From: Phyllobacterium zundukense
GTDB lineage: Bacteria > Pseudomonadota > Alphaproteobacteria > Rhizobiales > Rhizobiaceae
Direction of reading: 5' to 3'
Assembly (NCBI RefSeq): GCF_025452195.1
Contig: NZ_CP104971.1
Span: forward strand, 248,001-312,000
Length of the DNA: 64,000 bases
The notes beneath the pieces were generated by a model. That model was not told where the DNA came from and did no database searches. It was given only the letters and a program-made list of their open reading frames with translations. Made by a program: the position numbers and the translations under genes. Shown here in pieces: positions 9,001-17,956 of the stretch. The first letter of the stretch is position 1. Each line of letters starts with the position of its first letter.

Positions 9001-9590
9001 ACCGGAAGACAGCGGAAATGCTTGCAGAACACAACGACCTTCTGGATGAAGGTCTTATGGGGATCCTGCAAACCGTGTTCCCCGGCGACGAACACCTCAT
9101 GGGCGGTGATCCTGCGACACGCAGCGCCAACAATGTTCTGACAGAGACATACGCAGATCTGGACTATAACCGTGCCCGCCTCGGCCAGCTGTTCAACAGC
9201 TGGTCGCCGGATCAGGCTAAGGAAGTGTCCGAGACTATACGAAACATGACGGCTAAAGACGGAAAACTCGCTGACAGTCAGGATGATCTCAAATATCTTC
9301 AACTGCCCTTCAATCCTGACAAGGCCGATCTGTCGAAATATCCCAACATCAAATATAACAGCGCCGAGAAGCGCTTCGAGGACCAGACGACGCAGATGTA
9401 CTGGGAAGCCGGTAAGTGGTGGGTGCCGCAGAAAAAGGTTGAGCCCGGCATGCTGCCAAGTCAGGATCCGCTCTGGTACGATCCTGCCGAAGGCTCGCTC
9501 ATGCACACAAATGCATTTGCCAAAGAGGTCACGCCGGACAGCAAGGAAGGCTTGAAGGCCTGGCTGAAAAACAAGGGCTATATCGATTGA
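6066..9590 (+). CDS. Very large T3SS-linked protein, candidate translocator or effector
   Basis: A 1174-residue protein; ATG 6066 is chosen because GGGAGA ends seven bases upstream and the in-frame TTG 6051 has no such site. There is no Sec signal. Residue ~180 begins a perfect EF-hand loop (DKNNDKKVDVSE), a second acidic Asn/Asp-rich stretch lies near residue 590, and two hydrophobic segments occur late (YYVPHTLMMLTAAQTSLL near 785; VSGVAAVLQVAGAGIVGG near 940). Large size, calcium-loop motif and late hydrophobic segments recall HrpK/HrpF-type translocators of plant-associated bacteria, but I could not establish homology. A perfect terminator follows 11 bases after the stop, so this is the last gene of the unit. 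Confidence 0.6.
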   Translation: MSFGFNNIFQRMRSSTADVANKFDGALDQSVKTKPAAPKPPAVAAPHGWNENPAGISQYRTEPGVWPFRIYDKAGIDPTDNKALHDQLVATPELDPKAFGNRPAAPADADKTLQNCDQINVLSPERLASLESQRSALKIASDNSKTQTERDTAKDDLVVAIAQEIDLATVGQGAPKLGNDKNNDKKVDVSEASDLTKPILERAPNDPVFVEAFNQARELKESKWKAEGRTDDQLGIIATAGDARDYDKVTSETKKQLVDLALAAGPSESEQITALSNRANIYMNFSAGEPGEYAKALQTGAEQAIKEIRVDRKVDELTSAFGKGDLAGAQAFMAKLREKTGTENTLPGSGSLLASDPKVIKMIDQSIDAISGAGLRDGDMKEKMQAVIDLSVASQNILYNDGDKPGKGKQVLDHIAEHIVKKMRSDLPGDQGNIFNQQMFFKVVSREDVKGGGTSLLAAISAHTAVETDKRKGEIDTDSDSYQALNSNAQWATRRSIENFGAAAKTLNDDIGTKYNELYHGLEGWNGNVKADTGIPAAGQLARDMEAIDSMSPENKEKSAKLVEAGNTKQKQWELQESIELGVKIYSNDNKKVDGQDNDAPIPMLFGTGIMMTKSKSVKEAMADLPERPKQTDDPYQNAETSDPKTPGTIWVQRATRALATQAVTESLKGGVKNINVALGENRYQSILADGSLATNAERKAMKDAKTLSPTADAYVRNAKAALGEARFNDLVDGKATATDAEKRQIATLGRLNFGLNAATRLSSGGSAVLFGRNIDALDGSPADLVYYVPHTLMMLTAAQTSLLPKSGQIFLDKGSTANTPAKVKIDEVKARIDASTTLTDVEKKRWTGKLNMLDGVRGGGVDTLYVAADLTNAVLNGFGWAGTKQDGVKSFGYGTATISDAMFATVAARGTDAALLQQSQSGLSRLLTRLGPLKVSGVAAVLQVAGAGIVGGRGAYNAAHTYDKADADAIQVLYGVKDRKTAEMLAEHNDLLDEGLMGILQTVFPGDEHLMGGDPATRSANNVLTETYADLDYNRARLGQLFNSWSPDQAKEVSETIRNMTAKDGKLADSQDDLKYLQLPFNPDKADLSKYPNIKYNSAEKRFEDQTTQMYWEAGKWWVPQKKVEPGMLPSQDPLWYDPAEGSLMHTNAFAKEVTPDSKEGLKAWLKNKGYID

Positions 9591-9600
9591 GGTTACGACC

Positions 9601-9632
9601 AAAGCGAACCGGCGTTGCGCCGGTTCGCTTTT
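9601..9632 (+). terminator. Rho-independent terminator of the T3SS unit
   Basis: A perfect 14-bp stem (AAAGCGAACCGGCG / CGCCGGTTCGCTTT) with a three-base TTG loop, followed by a short T run. It lies 11 bases after the stop of the large protein. The A run on the 5' arm means it may work in both directions. Confidence 0.85.
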
Positions 9633-9664
9633 CGCATCTGTTGTTCAGATGGAGGCCCTGCGAG

Positions 9665-10375
9665 GGCGTTGGTGCATGAATGGTTTTTAACGGTTCGGCG
9701 ATAAGCAGATTGGATCGTTTTCACTTTGATTATGTTGTCATGCCCCACAAACACAATGCTGCTCGCCGTCATCACATCGCGAAGATGAAATTACGGGTAA
9801 CGAATTGGCCGGAATATGAAGCAGGCCTGCGTCGCCGTGGCAGCCTGACACTGTGGGTTACGCCGGAGGCATTGGCAGGATGGCGCGCCCCTCTTCGAAA
9901 GACATGAGGTGGCCAGCCCCGGTATTCCGATCTTGCCATCGAGACGACATTGATGCTTGGCTGTGCCTTCGGAATGCGCCTGCGCCAGACCGAGGGGCTG
10001 ATGAACTCGGTGCTTGGCCTCATGGGACTGGAAGTGCCTGTTCCCGATCACACGACGCTGAGCCGCCGGGCGCAGAAGTGGCTGCCATCAAAAAGACGAC
10101 AGCGAGCCTTTCCAGATGGCCCGCTGCATGTGCTGGTCGACAGCACGGGATTGAAAATCTATGGCGCCGGGCAGTGGCTGGAGGAGAAACATGGCGCCAG
10201 ATCACGCCGCCACTGGCGCAAACTGCATCTGGCAGTGGATGCCGACAGCGGGCAGATCATTGCCCATAGGCTGACGGACCAGGACACGGACGATTACTCT
10301 CAAGTGTCGCCGTTGCTCGATCAGATTGATGGCGAGATCGCTCGGTTCACTGCGGACGGCGTCAATCAGCACTGA
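9665..10375 (+). pseudogene. Decayed IS5-family element with truncated transposase
   Basis: The frame from ATG 9740 matches the intact transposase at 46621-47610 closely (TNWPEYEAGLRRRGSLTLW; VLVDSTGL; YGAG.WLEEKHG). It has an in-frame TGA at 9905 where the intact copy has Arg, and the match stops after FTADG, so about 115 C-terminal residues, including the third catalytic residue, are missing. GGCGTTGGTGCA at 9665 matches the terminal inverted repeat of the intact element, which marks the left end; the right end is lost. It directly follows the T3SS terminator. Confidence 0.88.
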
Positions 10376-10442
10376 ACTTTTTGCATGCCTAAACACAGGT
10401 TGGCCAACGACCGCCGCTAGATAAACGAACCGACTGCGCCTA

Positions 10443-11036
10443 TCAGGCGACATCTTCACCGCTTGCAATGCGCCTGACTTCGCCGGCGGCTGCGTCCAGA
10501 ACCGCTCGCGATAAATTCTCTTCCTTAAGGAGGCGCGATAGCGTGACGGCACCGACCATCAGGGACAGTATCGCCATTGCCTTGCCGCTGGGACTGGAGC
10601 TCGAGCTCTTGGCGTCGTCCATCAGCTCATCCAGGACCTCAAAGTGAGCTCGGATCCCATCCTCAAATGGCCGCCTCACCTCTTCACTTTGCCGCGCAGC
10701 GTCCGATCCCAACGCCGCCAAAGGGCAACCGTCGGCCCTTTCTCTAAGATGTCCCGGTGAGAGGTAGAACTCCATGACTGCTTCGAGAGGATTGGAGCTT
10801 GTCGCGGCCGCTATCGACCATCTGCGTGTGGCGCTTTCCATCGCGCGCCTGGATGCTTGGGCAGCAAGGTCGTCCTTGGACGAGAACTGCTTGTAGAACC
10901 CGCCTTGCGTAAGGCCGGCACCCTTCATCAGATCCTTCAGGCCGATCCCATCAAAGCCGTGCTCTCGAAAGAGACGGCTTGCAACGTTGATCACCGTCTC
11001 GCGATTTTCCTCGGCCTGTGCGCGGCTCACTCTCAT
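10443..11036 (-). CDS. TetR-family transcriptional repressor
   Basis: A 197-residue regulator. The N-terminal helix-turn-helix spans residues ~10-55 (VASRLFREHGFDGIGLKDLM, GLTQGGFYKQFSSKDDL), as in the TetR family; the C-terminal half is a ligand-binding helical domain. It is divergent from the RND efflux genes, with 98 bases between the two starts that contain a palindrome. The arrangement suggests that it represses both itself and the pump until an inducer binds. AGGAGGTC lies just upstream of the start on the minus strand. Confidence 0.92.
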   Translation of the reverse strand: MRVSRAQAEENRETVINVASRLFREHGFDGIGLKDLMKGAGLTQGGFYKQFSSKDDLAAQASRRAMESATRRWSIAAATSSNPLEAVMEFYLSPGHLRERADGCPLAALGSDAARQSEEVRRPFEDGIRAHFEVLDELMDDAKSSSSSPSGKAMAILSLMVGAVTLSRLLKEENLSRAVLDAAAGEVRRIASGEDVA

Positions 11037-11083
11037 TTTGACCTCCTATTAGATTTCATTTGACATCTATATCGTAAATAGAG

Positions 11084-11099
11084 TTAGATCGCAATCTAA
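11084..11099. promoter_or_regulatory. Probable TetR operator in the divergent promoter region
   Basis: A palindrome with 6-bp arms, TTAGAT-CGCA-ATCTAA, lies between the divergent tetR and RND genes. A weaker related half-site (ATTAGATTT) is near 11048. Size and position fit an operator for the adjacent TetR protein. Confidence 0.6.
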
Positions 11100-11134
11100 T
11101 TTGTGCAGATCGCTCGTCAAGCAGAGAATGTAAA

Positions 11135-12244
11135 ATGAAACGCAAATACGTCCTGACTTTTGTGGGTTTTTTGGGAGTGGCGGCGGCCGCTGCCTTTTTC
11201 CTGTCCGGAACCACTGAACGGAAAGCCGAAGCCGCGGATCCGAGGACAGTTGCACCACTGGTAAGCGTGGCAGAGGCGGGGAAGACTGCAACGGCAGAGC
11301 GGTCATTTACCGGCACGGTCGCGTCGCGGGTGCAGAGCAACCTCGGTTTCCGGGTGCCCGGCAAGATCGTCCAGCGGATGGTCGATGTGGGTCAGCAGGT
11401 GAGACAAGGCCAGGCCCTGATGCGCATCGATGAAACAGATCTTCAACTCGCGCTTACGGCAAAACGCAATACGGTCATCGCAGCGCGTGCCGTCTTCATC
11501 CAGGTGGAAGCAGATGAGAAACGCTATGCGGCGCTGGTAAAAAGTGGATTGGCTGCCACCCCGCAGCGTTATGAACAGGCGAAAGCGGCGCTCGACACAG
11601 CCACCGCACAACTGGCCGCGGCCGAAGCTGACGCCAAGGTCGCAGAAAATGCAGCCACCTATAGCGTTCTTCTTGCTGATTCGGATGGAACTGTCATCGA
11701 GACGCTTGGAGACCCCGGACAGGTCGTGGCGGCGGGCCAGACGGTCGTTCAACTCGCGCAAGCTGGCCCGCGGGAAGCTCTTGTCTGGCTGCCTGAGACT
11801 TTGCGGCCCGATATCGGATCCGAAGCCAAGACCAATGTCTATGGTGGTGGCGGTCTCAGCGGAAAGGCCCGCTTGCGACAGATCTCTGATGCCGCCGATC
11901 CGCAAACCCGTACCTACGAGGCGCGCTATGTTCTCGATGGCGCCGCCGCCTCTGCCCCGCTCGGTTCGACGGTGACGATTAAAATCCTGGACGCGCACAG
12001 GCAGTCGGAGGTCGCTGTTCCGGTAGGTGCCATCCTGGACGACGGTAGCCGGACAGGTGTTTGGGTTGTCAACGGTGCCACTTCCACCGTGAAGTTCACG
12101 CCAGTCGAAATTAAACGGATCGGTGAGGAGACGGCATTTGTCACCGGAATCGGAATCGGTGAGCAGGTTGTCGCACTGGGCGCACATCTGCTGGAAAATG
12201 GCGCAGCTGTCAGAATTGCCTCGCAGCAAGAGGTGACAAAATAA
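11135..12244 (+). CDS. RND efflux periplasmic adaptor subunit
   Basis: A 369-residue HlyD/AcrA-type membrane-fusion protein. It has an N-terminal membrane anchor (YVLTFVGFLGVAAAAAFFLS), a first biotinyl-lipoyl half (SNLGFRVPGKIVQRMVDVGQ), an alpha-hairpin rich in Ala/Glu/Lys (residues ~100-170), the second lipoyl half (SDGTVIETLGDPGQVVAAGQ), then beta-barrel and membrane-proximal domains. It links an inner-membrane RND pump to an outer-membrane channel. The stop overlaps the permease start in a TAATG. No TolC-type gene is present in the window, so the channel is presumably shared. The substrate cannot be told. Confidence 0.92.
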   Translation: MKRKYVLTFVGFLGVAAAAAFFLSGTTERKAEAADPRTVAPLVSVAEAGKTATAERSFTGTVASRVQSNLGFRVPGKIVQRMVDVGQQVRQGQALMRIDETDLQLALTAKRNTVIAARAVFIQVEADEKRYAALVKSGLAATPQRYEQAKAALDTATAQLAAAEADAKVAENAATYSVLLADSDGTVIETLGDPGQVVAAGQTVVQLAQAGPREALVWLPETLRPDIGSEAKTNVYGGGGLSGKARLRQISDAADPQTRTYEARYVLDGAAASAPLGSTVTIKILDAHRQSEVAVPVGAILDDGSRTGVWVVNGATSTVKFTPVEIKRIGEETAFVTGIGIGEQVVALGAHLLENGAAVRIASQQEVTK

Positions 12245-15200
12245 TGAGCTTCAATCTCTCAGCCCTCGCCGTTCGCGAACGCGCCGTTACCTTATTCTTT
12301 ATCGTTCTGTTGGCGGCTGCAGGCGTCTACGCCTTCGTCAAGCTGGGACGCGCCGAGGATCCCTCCTTCACCATCAAGACCCTGACGGTCACTTCAGTCT
12401 GGCCAGGCGCCACTGCGCGTGAAATGCAGGATCTTGTCGCTGAGCCACTTGAGAAGCGCATCCAGGAACTCACCTGGTATGATCGTGTCGAAACGATAAC
12501 GCGGCCCGGCTACGCCTTCCTCACCGTAACTTTGAAGGATAGCATGCCGCCGGCCGCCGTCGAAGAGGAGTTCTATCAGGCTCGCAAGAAGCTTAGCGAC
12601 GAAGCCCGAAATCTCCCTCCAGGCGTCATTGGTCCCTTCGTCAACGATGAATACTCCGATGTGAGCTTCGGTCTTTATGCACTGAAGGCAAAGGGGATGC
12701 CAATGCGCGATCTGGTGCGACAAGCGGAGGTCATCCGTCAGGATCTCCTGCATGTTCCGGGTGTCAAGAAAATCAACATTCTGGGAGAGCGCCCCGAACA
12801 GATCTTCGTCGAGTTTTCCTATGCCAAGCTCGCGACACTTGGAATATCGGCAACCGATATCGCCGCAGCTTTGCAGAGACAGAATACAGTCACGCCCGCC
12901 GGCTCCATCGATACGCGTGGGCCACAGATCTTCATCCGTTTCGACGGGGCTTATAACAGTGTGCAGGCGATCGCCGATACGCCGATCGTTGCGGCTGGAC
13001 GCACTCTAAAACTTTCCGACTTGGCGGATATTCGGCGCGGGTATGAAGATCCGGCAACCTACATCATCCGCCATGAGGGCGAGCCCACAATCATGCTGGG
13101 TGCCGTGATGCAACAGGGCTGGAATGGTCTTGATCTCGGCAAGGCGCTGGAAGCGCGATCCGCCGCGATCGCGCAGACACTGCCGCTGGGCATGACGTTC
13201 ACCAAAGTCAGCGATCAGGCCGTTAACATCGACGAGGCGGTCGGCGAATTCATGCTCAAGTTCGCAATGGCGCTTGGCGTCGTGCTGTTCGTGAGCCTGG
13301 TTGCCCTCGGCTGGCGCGTCGGCATCGTTGTCGCGCTTGCTGTACCGCTGACGCTCGCCGTCGTCTTCCTCATCATGCTGGAAACCGGCCGGTTCTTCGA
13401 CCGTATCACGCTCGGCGCGTTGATCCTTGCGCTGGGCCTCCTCGTGGACGATGCCATCATTGCCATTGAGGTGATGGTAGTGAAGATGGAGGAGGGCATG
13501 GACCGCATGAAAGCCGCCGCTTATGCCTGGAGCCATACGGCGGCGCCGATGCTGTCCGGCACCCTCGTCACAATCATTGGTCTGATGCCAGTGGGCTTTG
13601 CAAGATCGACTGCAGGTGAATATGCCGGCAACATTTTCTGGGTCGTGGGCTTCGCGCTGATCGTTTCGTGGTTTGTTGCAGTGATCTTTACCCCGTACCT
13701 CGGCGTCAAGTTGCTGCCTGACATCAAGCCGGTCAAAGGTGGACATCAAGCCATCTACGATACGCCGAACTACCGTCGCCTGCGCTCCCTCATCGAGTTC
13801 GCGGTTCGCCATAAATTCATGGTATGTGCCGTGGTCGGCATCACGATGGCTGTCTCGGTCATGGGGATGGGAGGTGTAAAACAGCAGTTCTTCCCGACAT
13901 CGGATCGGCCTGAAGTGCTGGTCGAAGTTCGCATGCCCGAAGGCACAAGTATCGAGACCACAACCGCCGCAGTGGAGAAAGTCGAGGGCTGGCTGCAAAC
14001 TCAGCCGGAAGCAAAAATCGTCACCAGCTATGTAGGGCAGGGTGCGCCCCGCTTCTTCTTTGCCATGGCACCTGAATTGCCCGACCCTGCCTTCGCCAAG
14101 GTCGTCGTGCTCACCCCCGATGCTCACGCACGCGAGGCTTTGAAGCATCGTCTGCGAGCCGCCGTTTCGGACGGGCTTGTTCCTGAGGCATCCGTGCGCG
14201 TAACGCAGCTTGTCTTTGGGCCCTACACGCCGTTTCCGGTCGAGTTTCGGGTCATGGGACCGGATCCGGATGAACTTTACAAAATCTCCGAGCAGGCTCT
14301 TGCTATCATGAAAAGTGTTCCAGATGTCCGACAGGCCAACCGGGATTGGGGTAACCGAACTCCGGTGCTGCGGTTTGTCCCCGACCAGGATCGGCTAAAT
14401 CTGATCGGTCTCTCGCCCTCTGAGGCAGCTCAGCAGATGCAGTTGCTGCTTAGCGGCATCCCTGTCACCCAGGTGCGCGACAACATCCGCAACGTCCCCG
14501 TTGTCGCACGTAGCGCAGGTGACAACCGGCTTGATCCTTCAAGGCTGGGCGATTTTTCGCTCATGAGCAGGGATGGCCGACAGGTCCCCCTTGATCAGAT
14601 CGGCCATTCCGAGATCCAATTTGAGGAGCCGATCCTGAAACGCCGCGACCGCACCCCTGTGATCACGATACGCTCTGACATCAACGAGGCGACACAACCC
14701 CCGGAGGTCTCACAGCAGGTCATGAAGGCCCTTCAGCCACTGATCGCATCGCTTCCCGTCGGGTACCGCATCGAGATGGGTGGCAATATCGAGGAATCCC
14801 TCAAGGCCAATGTCGCACTCGTCAAGATATTCCCGGCCATGATTGCAGCGATGTTGATCGTCATCATCCTCCAGGTTCGCAGCCTGTCAACGATGACGAT
14901 GGTCATGTTGACTGCGCCACTCGGACTTGCCGGGGTGGTCCCGACGTTGCTTCTCTTCAATCAGCCTTTCGGCTTCAACGCCATTCTCGGATTGATAGGA
15001 TTGGCAGGTATCCTCATGCGCAACACGTTGATCTTGACAGAACAAATCAAGGAAAATCAAGCTGCCGGTCTCGATGACTATCACGCCGTTATTGAAGCCA
15101 CGGTGCAACGGACACGGCCTGTTATTCTGACCGCGCTTGCTGCCATCCTTGCCTTCATACCTTTGACCCATTCGGTGTTCTGGGGATCGATGGCCTATAC

Positions 15201-15354
15201 GTTGATTGGCGGAACGGCTGCAGGCACAGTAATGATTCTCCTCTTCCTTCCAGCTCTGTACGCGGTGTGGTTCCGGATCAAGCCAACGAAAGATGACCAC
15301 CACGGAGAGGCGATCGAAGAACTGGCACCACAGAGGGCAATGGCCGCGGAGTAG
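12244..15354 (+). CDS. RND-family efflux permease
   Basis: A full-length inner-membrane RND transporter of 1036 residues. It has the usual twelve-helix layout: one helix at residues ~11-31, a large periplasmic loop, helices 2-6 around residues 335-480 and the second half from ~525. The TM4 motif LGLLVDDAIIAIE carries the proton-relay aspartates. It is coupled to the adaptor and lies under the divergent TetR. It more closely resembles AcrB/MexF-like HAE or MdtC-like members than heavy-metal pumps by overall feel, which is a weak inference. Confidence 0.93.
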   Translation: MSFNLSALAVRERAVTLFFIVLLAAAGVYAFVKLGRAEDPSFTIKTLTVTSVWPGATAREMQDLVAEPLEKRIQELTWYDRVETITRPGYAFLTVTLKDSMPPAAVEEEFYQARKKLSDEARNLPPGVIGPFVNDEYSDVSFGLYALKAKGMPMRDLVRQAEVIRQDLLHVPGVKKINILGERPEQIFVEFSYAKLATLGISATDIAAALQRQNTVTPAGSIDTRGPQIFIRFDGAYNSVQAIADTPIVAAGRTLKLSDLADIRRGYEDPATYIIRHEGEPTIMLGAVMQQGWNGLDLGKALEARSAAIAQTLPLGMTFTKVSDQAVNIDEAVGEFMLKFAMALGVVLFVSLVALGWRVGIVVALAVPLTLAVVFLIMLETGRFFDRITLGALILALGLLVDDAIIAIEVMVVKMEEGMDRMKAAAYAWSHTAAPMLSGTLVTIIGLMPVGFARSTAGEYAGNIFWVVGFALIVSWFVAVIFTPYLGVKLLPDIKPVKGGHQAIYDTPNYRRLRSLIEFAVRHKFMVCAVVGITMAVSVMGMGGVKQQFFPTSDRPEVLVEVRMPEGTSIETTTAAVEKVEGWLQTQPEAKIVTSYVGQGAPRFFFAMAPELPDPAFAKVVVLTPDAHAREALKHRLRAAVSDGLVPEASVRVTQLVFGPYTPFPVEFRVMGPDPDELYKISEQALAIMKSVPDVRQANRDWGNRTPVLRFVPDQDRLNLIGLSPSEAAQQMQLLLSGIPVTQVRDNIRNVPVVARSAGDNRLDPSRLGDFSLMSRDGRQVPLDQIGHSEIQFEEPILKRRDRTPVITIRSDINEATQPPEVSQQVMKALQPLIASLPVGYRIEMGGNIEESLKANVALVKIFPAMIAAMLIVIILQVRSLSTMTMVMLTAPLGLAGVVPTLLLFNQPFGFNAILGLIGLAGILMRNTLILTEQIKENQAAGLDDYHAVIEATVQRTRPVILTALAAILAFIPLTHSVFWGSMAYTLIGGTAAGTVMILLFLPALYAVWFRIKPTKDDHHGEAIEELAPQRAMAAE

Positions 15355-15579
15355 GGTACTTTGCGCGCAAAAGATCTTTGAGTGGCTTTCTCATGCCTAC
15401 CGGTATGTGTAAGGGAAGCGGAGCTTCGACAAAATAGGAGGCGTCTAGGAAAATGCCAGTTGGTCAGAACCTTCATGCTGGAGACCTCATGAGCCGCTCG
15501 ATTCCTACAGAGACTGACGTCGACCTCTCGCGGAAGCGCATTGGCACCAGATGAGATGGGATAAGCATATGGTCAACGC

Positions 15580-15708
15580 ATGGTAGACGAGCGCAAGACT
15601 GCCGATGGCATAAAGCCGGCCACCCATCATAAAGACTGGCGGCGGTACGTCTCACATGGTCATCGCGACTTACCGAACGGAGAGCAATTTGACGACTTGC
15701 TGAAATGA
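15580..15708 (+). CDS. Short orphan protein, related to the one at 30051-30218
   Basis: A 42-residue open frame starting MVDERKTADG and ending GEQFDDLLK, then TGA. Beyond the stop the same frame continues LDDAEIAQA. The 55-residue protein at 30051 has NDETFEELLRRLDEAE at the matching place. The two therefore look like members of one small-protein family, and this copy seems truncated by a stop replacing one residue. Function is unknown. Its 3' half lies antisense to the C-terminus of the LysR remnant. Confidence 0.45.
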   Translation: MVDERKTADGIKPATHHKDWRRYVSHGHRDLPNGEQFDDLLK

Positions 15709-16608
15709 CTGGACGATGCCGAGATTGCACAGGCGGCCGTAACCAGCGCGTCCACCATCTTTGGTGAAAGGTCGCGCGACCGCGGCCAGAGAGCGGAGAT
15801 CGGCATGTCCTCTGCGGGCGCTGAGATTGCGAGAGCTTCAAGCTTCCGTTCTTACGTGTGCGGCCGCCAGCCATGTAGAAAGGGAGGCAATGCCCAAGCC
15901 ATTCAAGGCCGCAGGGCTTCCTCTTGGGTGATCGTATGGCGCGGCTGAATGTCCAAGGATGTCGACACACCATCGCTGGCCTCGATCAACCATGGCAAGG
16001 GGCGTCCGTCCTTGGAAAAGGCAAGGCAGTCATGTTCCTTCTGTTCTTCAACCGAAGCCGGACGCCCGCGACGATCCAGATAATCCGAAGAGGCGCAGAT
16101 GAGTGAGTGTTGCGTGCCATGCGTCGTCCGACAAGGCTTGCCTGATTGCCGGGATCGCTCAGACGGACAACAAGATCGATTCCTTCTTCCATCAGATCGA
16201 CGCCGCGATCCGCAAAGGAAATATCGAGTTGCAGATTTGGGTTCTTGACTGCCACATCCATCAGCACCGGCATGACACACAGGCGACCGAACGAAATCGG
16301 CAGATTGATCCGCAGTAAGCCAGACACCTCGCGCTTTCGAGAGGCGAGCATCGCCTCCGCTGTCATGAGCTCGTCCAGCACTTTGAAGCAGCTTCCGTAA
16401 TAGTCTTAGCCTTCCGCTGTCAGACTGAGGCTGCGTGTCGTGCGATTGAGCAGCCGGACACCAAGACGCTCTTCCAGCCGTGCGACCATTTCCCGGGGGC
16501 CGATTTGGAAAGACCCATGCGGCTGGCGGCAGCAGCGAAGCTGCCTGTCTCCTCGGAATGTACAAAAGCTGAAATGCCCTGGAGGTGGGAGTGCGGGTCC
16601 TGGCTCAT
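15655..16608 (-). pseudogene. LysR-family regulator, broken by several frameshifts
   Basis: The pieces are spread over three frames but in the right order: a winged-helix start (GISAFVHSEETGSFAAAASR), then LEERLGVRLLNRTTRSLSLT, then the effector domain (SGLLRINLPISFGRLCVMPV; GIDLVVRLSDPG), then CASSDYLDRRGRP in another frame, and finally LPFYMAGG and MPISALWPRSR near the C-terminus. At least three frame changes prevent a functional product. It is divergent from an alcohol dehydrogenase fragment, the classic LysR/target layout, and both have decayed. Confidence 0.85.
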
Positions 16609-16704
16609 GAGATGGCGACCAAATGGAGGAAGTGTTCGTCATTCATATCGCAATACAATCCGAATGATTGTCAATAATATCCGGTTCATCTGAAAGGATG
16701 CACA

Positions 16705-16794
16705 ATGAACAAGACAATGAAGGTTTGGCAACTGCTATCGTTCGGACGGAAGAACCTTGCCTTGGCGGAGCGTCCAGTACCAACACCTGGATGA
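16705..16794 (+). pseudogene. N-terminal fragment of a zinc/quinone-type alcohol dehydrogenase
   Basis: ATG 16705 begins MNKTMKVWQLLSFGRKNLAL and continues AERPVPTPG, then an in-frame TGA, then QEVL. This is the usual start of MDR-family alcohol dehydrogenases/quinone reductases (..RPxPxPGxxEVLV). Nothing recognisable of the family follows, so only the first ~33 codons survive. It is divergent from the broken LysR gene. Confidence 0.6.
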
Positions 16795-17021
16795 CAAGAG
16801 GTGCTGACCCACCATCTCGATCAACCTGGTCAATTGAAGATGGAAAAGTGGGTCAATTGGTGGCGCAACTCAACACTTCGCTCCCGAAAAAGGCGGCTCG
16901 CTACATTGATCGCGGTTTTCCGCGGCCTGCGACTTACGCGCATCGTCATCTCCTTTTTGATTGCATTCGTAATCTATACCCTATATAGAGGGCGAACGAA
17001 ATCTAAAAAAGGAGATATGAG

Positions 17022-17384
17022 ATGATCCGCAAAACCCTGAGCGCATCGCTCCTGGCCGTGCTTTTTCTTGCGACCCCGGCTTTTGCCGAAGAAGCAACTA
17101 TCGGACGCCCGATCGAAGGCGGCAGCCTGCACGAGGGACACCTCGACATGGCGGTCTACTACGTCCCGGTCGACGGCGAACTGCTGGAGGTCACCGCCAC
17201 CTTCGCGCCGAAGACCGGGGGCGATCCGCTGCGGGTTGTCATGGGCCTCGCCGACGGCGACTCCGTGGCATTTTCCATGCCAGGACATCAGGACTCGCTT
17301 TACGCGTTCTCAAGGTCCGGCAAGGAGGTGACGGTCTCGACCGAGACTAACACGCATCTGCGGGCCGACGTGACAATGCGTTGA
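17022..17384 (+). CDS. Small secreted protein of unknown function
   Basis: A 120-residue protein with a clear signal peptide (ASLLAVLFLATPAFAEE) and a strong AAAAAAGGAG eleven bases or less before the ATG. The mature part (~98 residues) is beta-rich with charged turns (VPVDGELLEVTATFAPKTGG). I do not recognise a family. The region upstream is the debris of the LysR/dehydrogenase pair, and the next gene in the same direction is an NTF2-like protein 113 bases on. Confidence 0.7.
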   Translation: MIRKTLSASLLAVLFLATPAFAEEATIGRPIEGGSLHEGHLDMAVYYVPVDGELLEVTATFAPKTGGDPLRVVMGLADGDSVAFSMPGHQDSLYAFSRSGKEVTVSTETNTHLRADVTMR

Positions 17385-17497
17385 GCCGACGTGCAGACCG
17401 CAGCCTGCCTGCTGCCGGCCGCGGGCTCTTGCGTCCGCGTGGCTCGCCACACGATGCCCTCGATCACGCCATCAAATAAGTCTAAAGGAGAGGTCAA

Positions 17498-17956
17498 ATG
17501 ATATACAGTTATTTTGTCGAGAAATCGATCCGGCAGAGCTTCGACCACGTCAACAACCATCGCTGGGATGCGGCGGTGAAAGCACTCGCGCCGCATGTCC
17601 ATCACCGCGTTTCTGGCGCCCACGCGCTTGGTGGTGAGCGCCACGATAAAGTAGCCGTGCGCCACTGGTTTGAGCGCCTCGGCCGTGTCCTGCCCACTCT
17701 CCATCTCACGGTCAACCACATCTGGGTGAACGGCTGGCCTTGGCATACCACCGTGTTTGCCCAGTGGGACGGCACCGCAACGCTGCTCAACGGCGACGCG
17801 TCGTACGTCAACCGTGGTCTCCACGTGTTCATCCTGCGGTGGGGTAGAGTCTATGCGCTTGAGGAATTTTACGATTCACAAGCAGCGGCCGGCGGTCTTG
17901 CCGCCCAAGCGGCAGCTGGCCTCGAAGAAGCTGTCGCCGAACAGATTGTAAGCTAG
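17498..17956 (+). CDS. NTF2/SnoaL-like fold protein
   Basis: A 152-residue soluble protein preceded by AAAGGAGAGG. The pattern of an N-terminal helix (RQSFDHVNNHRWDAAVKALA), His/Gly-rich strand (HHRVSGAHALGG), then strands ending in FILRWGRVYALEEFYDSQ is typical of the SnoaL-like polyketide-cyclase/NTF2 superfamily. These proteins often bind or isomerise small hydrophobic molecules. No specific substrate can be assigned. The C-terminus is Ala-rich. Confidence 0.7.
   Translation: MIYSYFVEKSIRQSFDHVNNHRWDAAVKALAPHVHHRVSGAHALGGERHDKVAVRHWFERLGRVLPTLHLTVNHIWVNGWPWHTTVFAQWDGTATLLNGDASYVNRGLHVFILRWGRVYALEEFYDSQAAAGGLAAQAAAGLEEAVAEQIVS

Noticed and set aside
8406..9602. 398-residue minus-strand frame inside the giant T3SS-linked gene
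   Set aside because: Antisense shadow. The plus-strand frame has regular composition, a ribosome binding site and a terminator.
13006..14148. 380-residue minus-strand frame in the RND permease gene
   Set aside because: Composition (His/Asp/Arg-rich) and lack of motifs show an antisense shadow of a clear permease.
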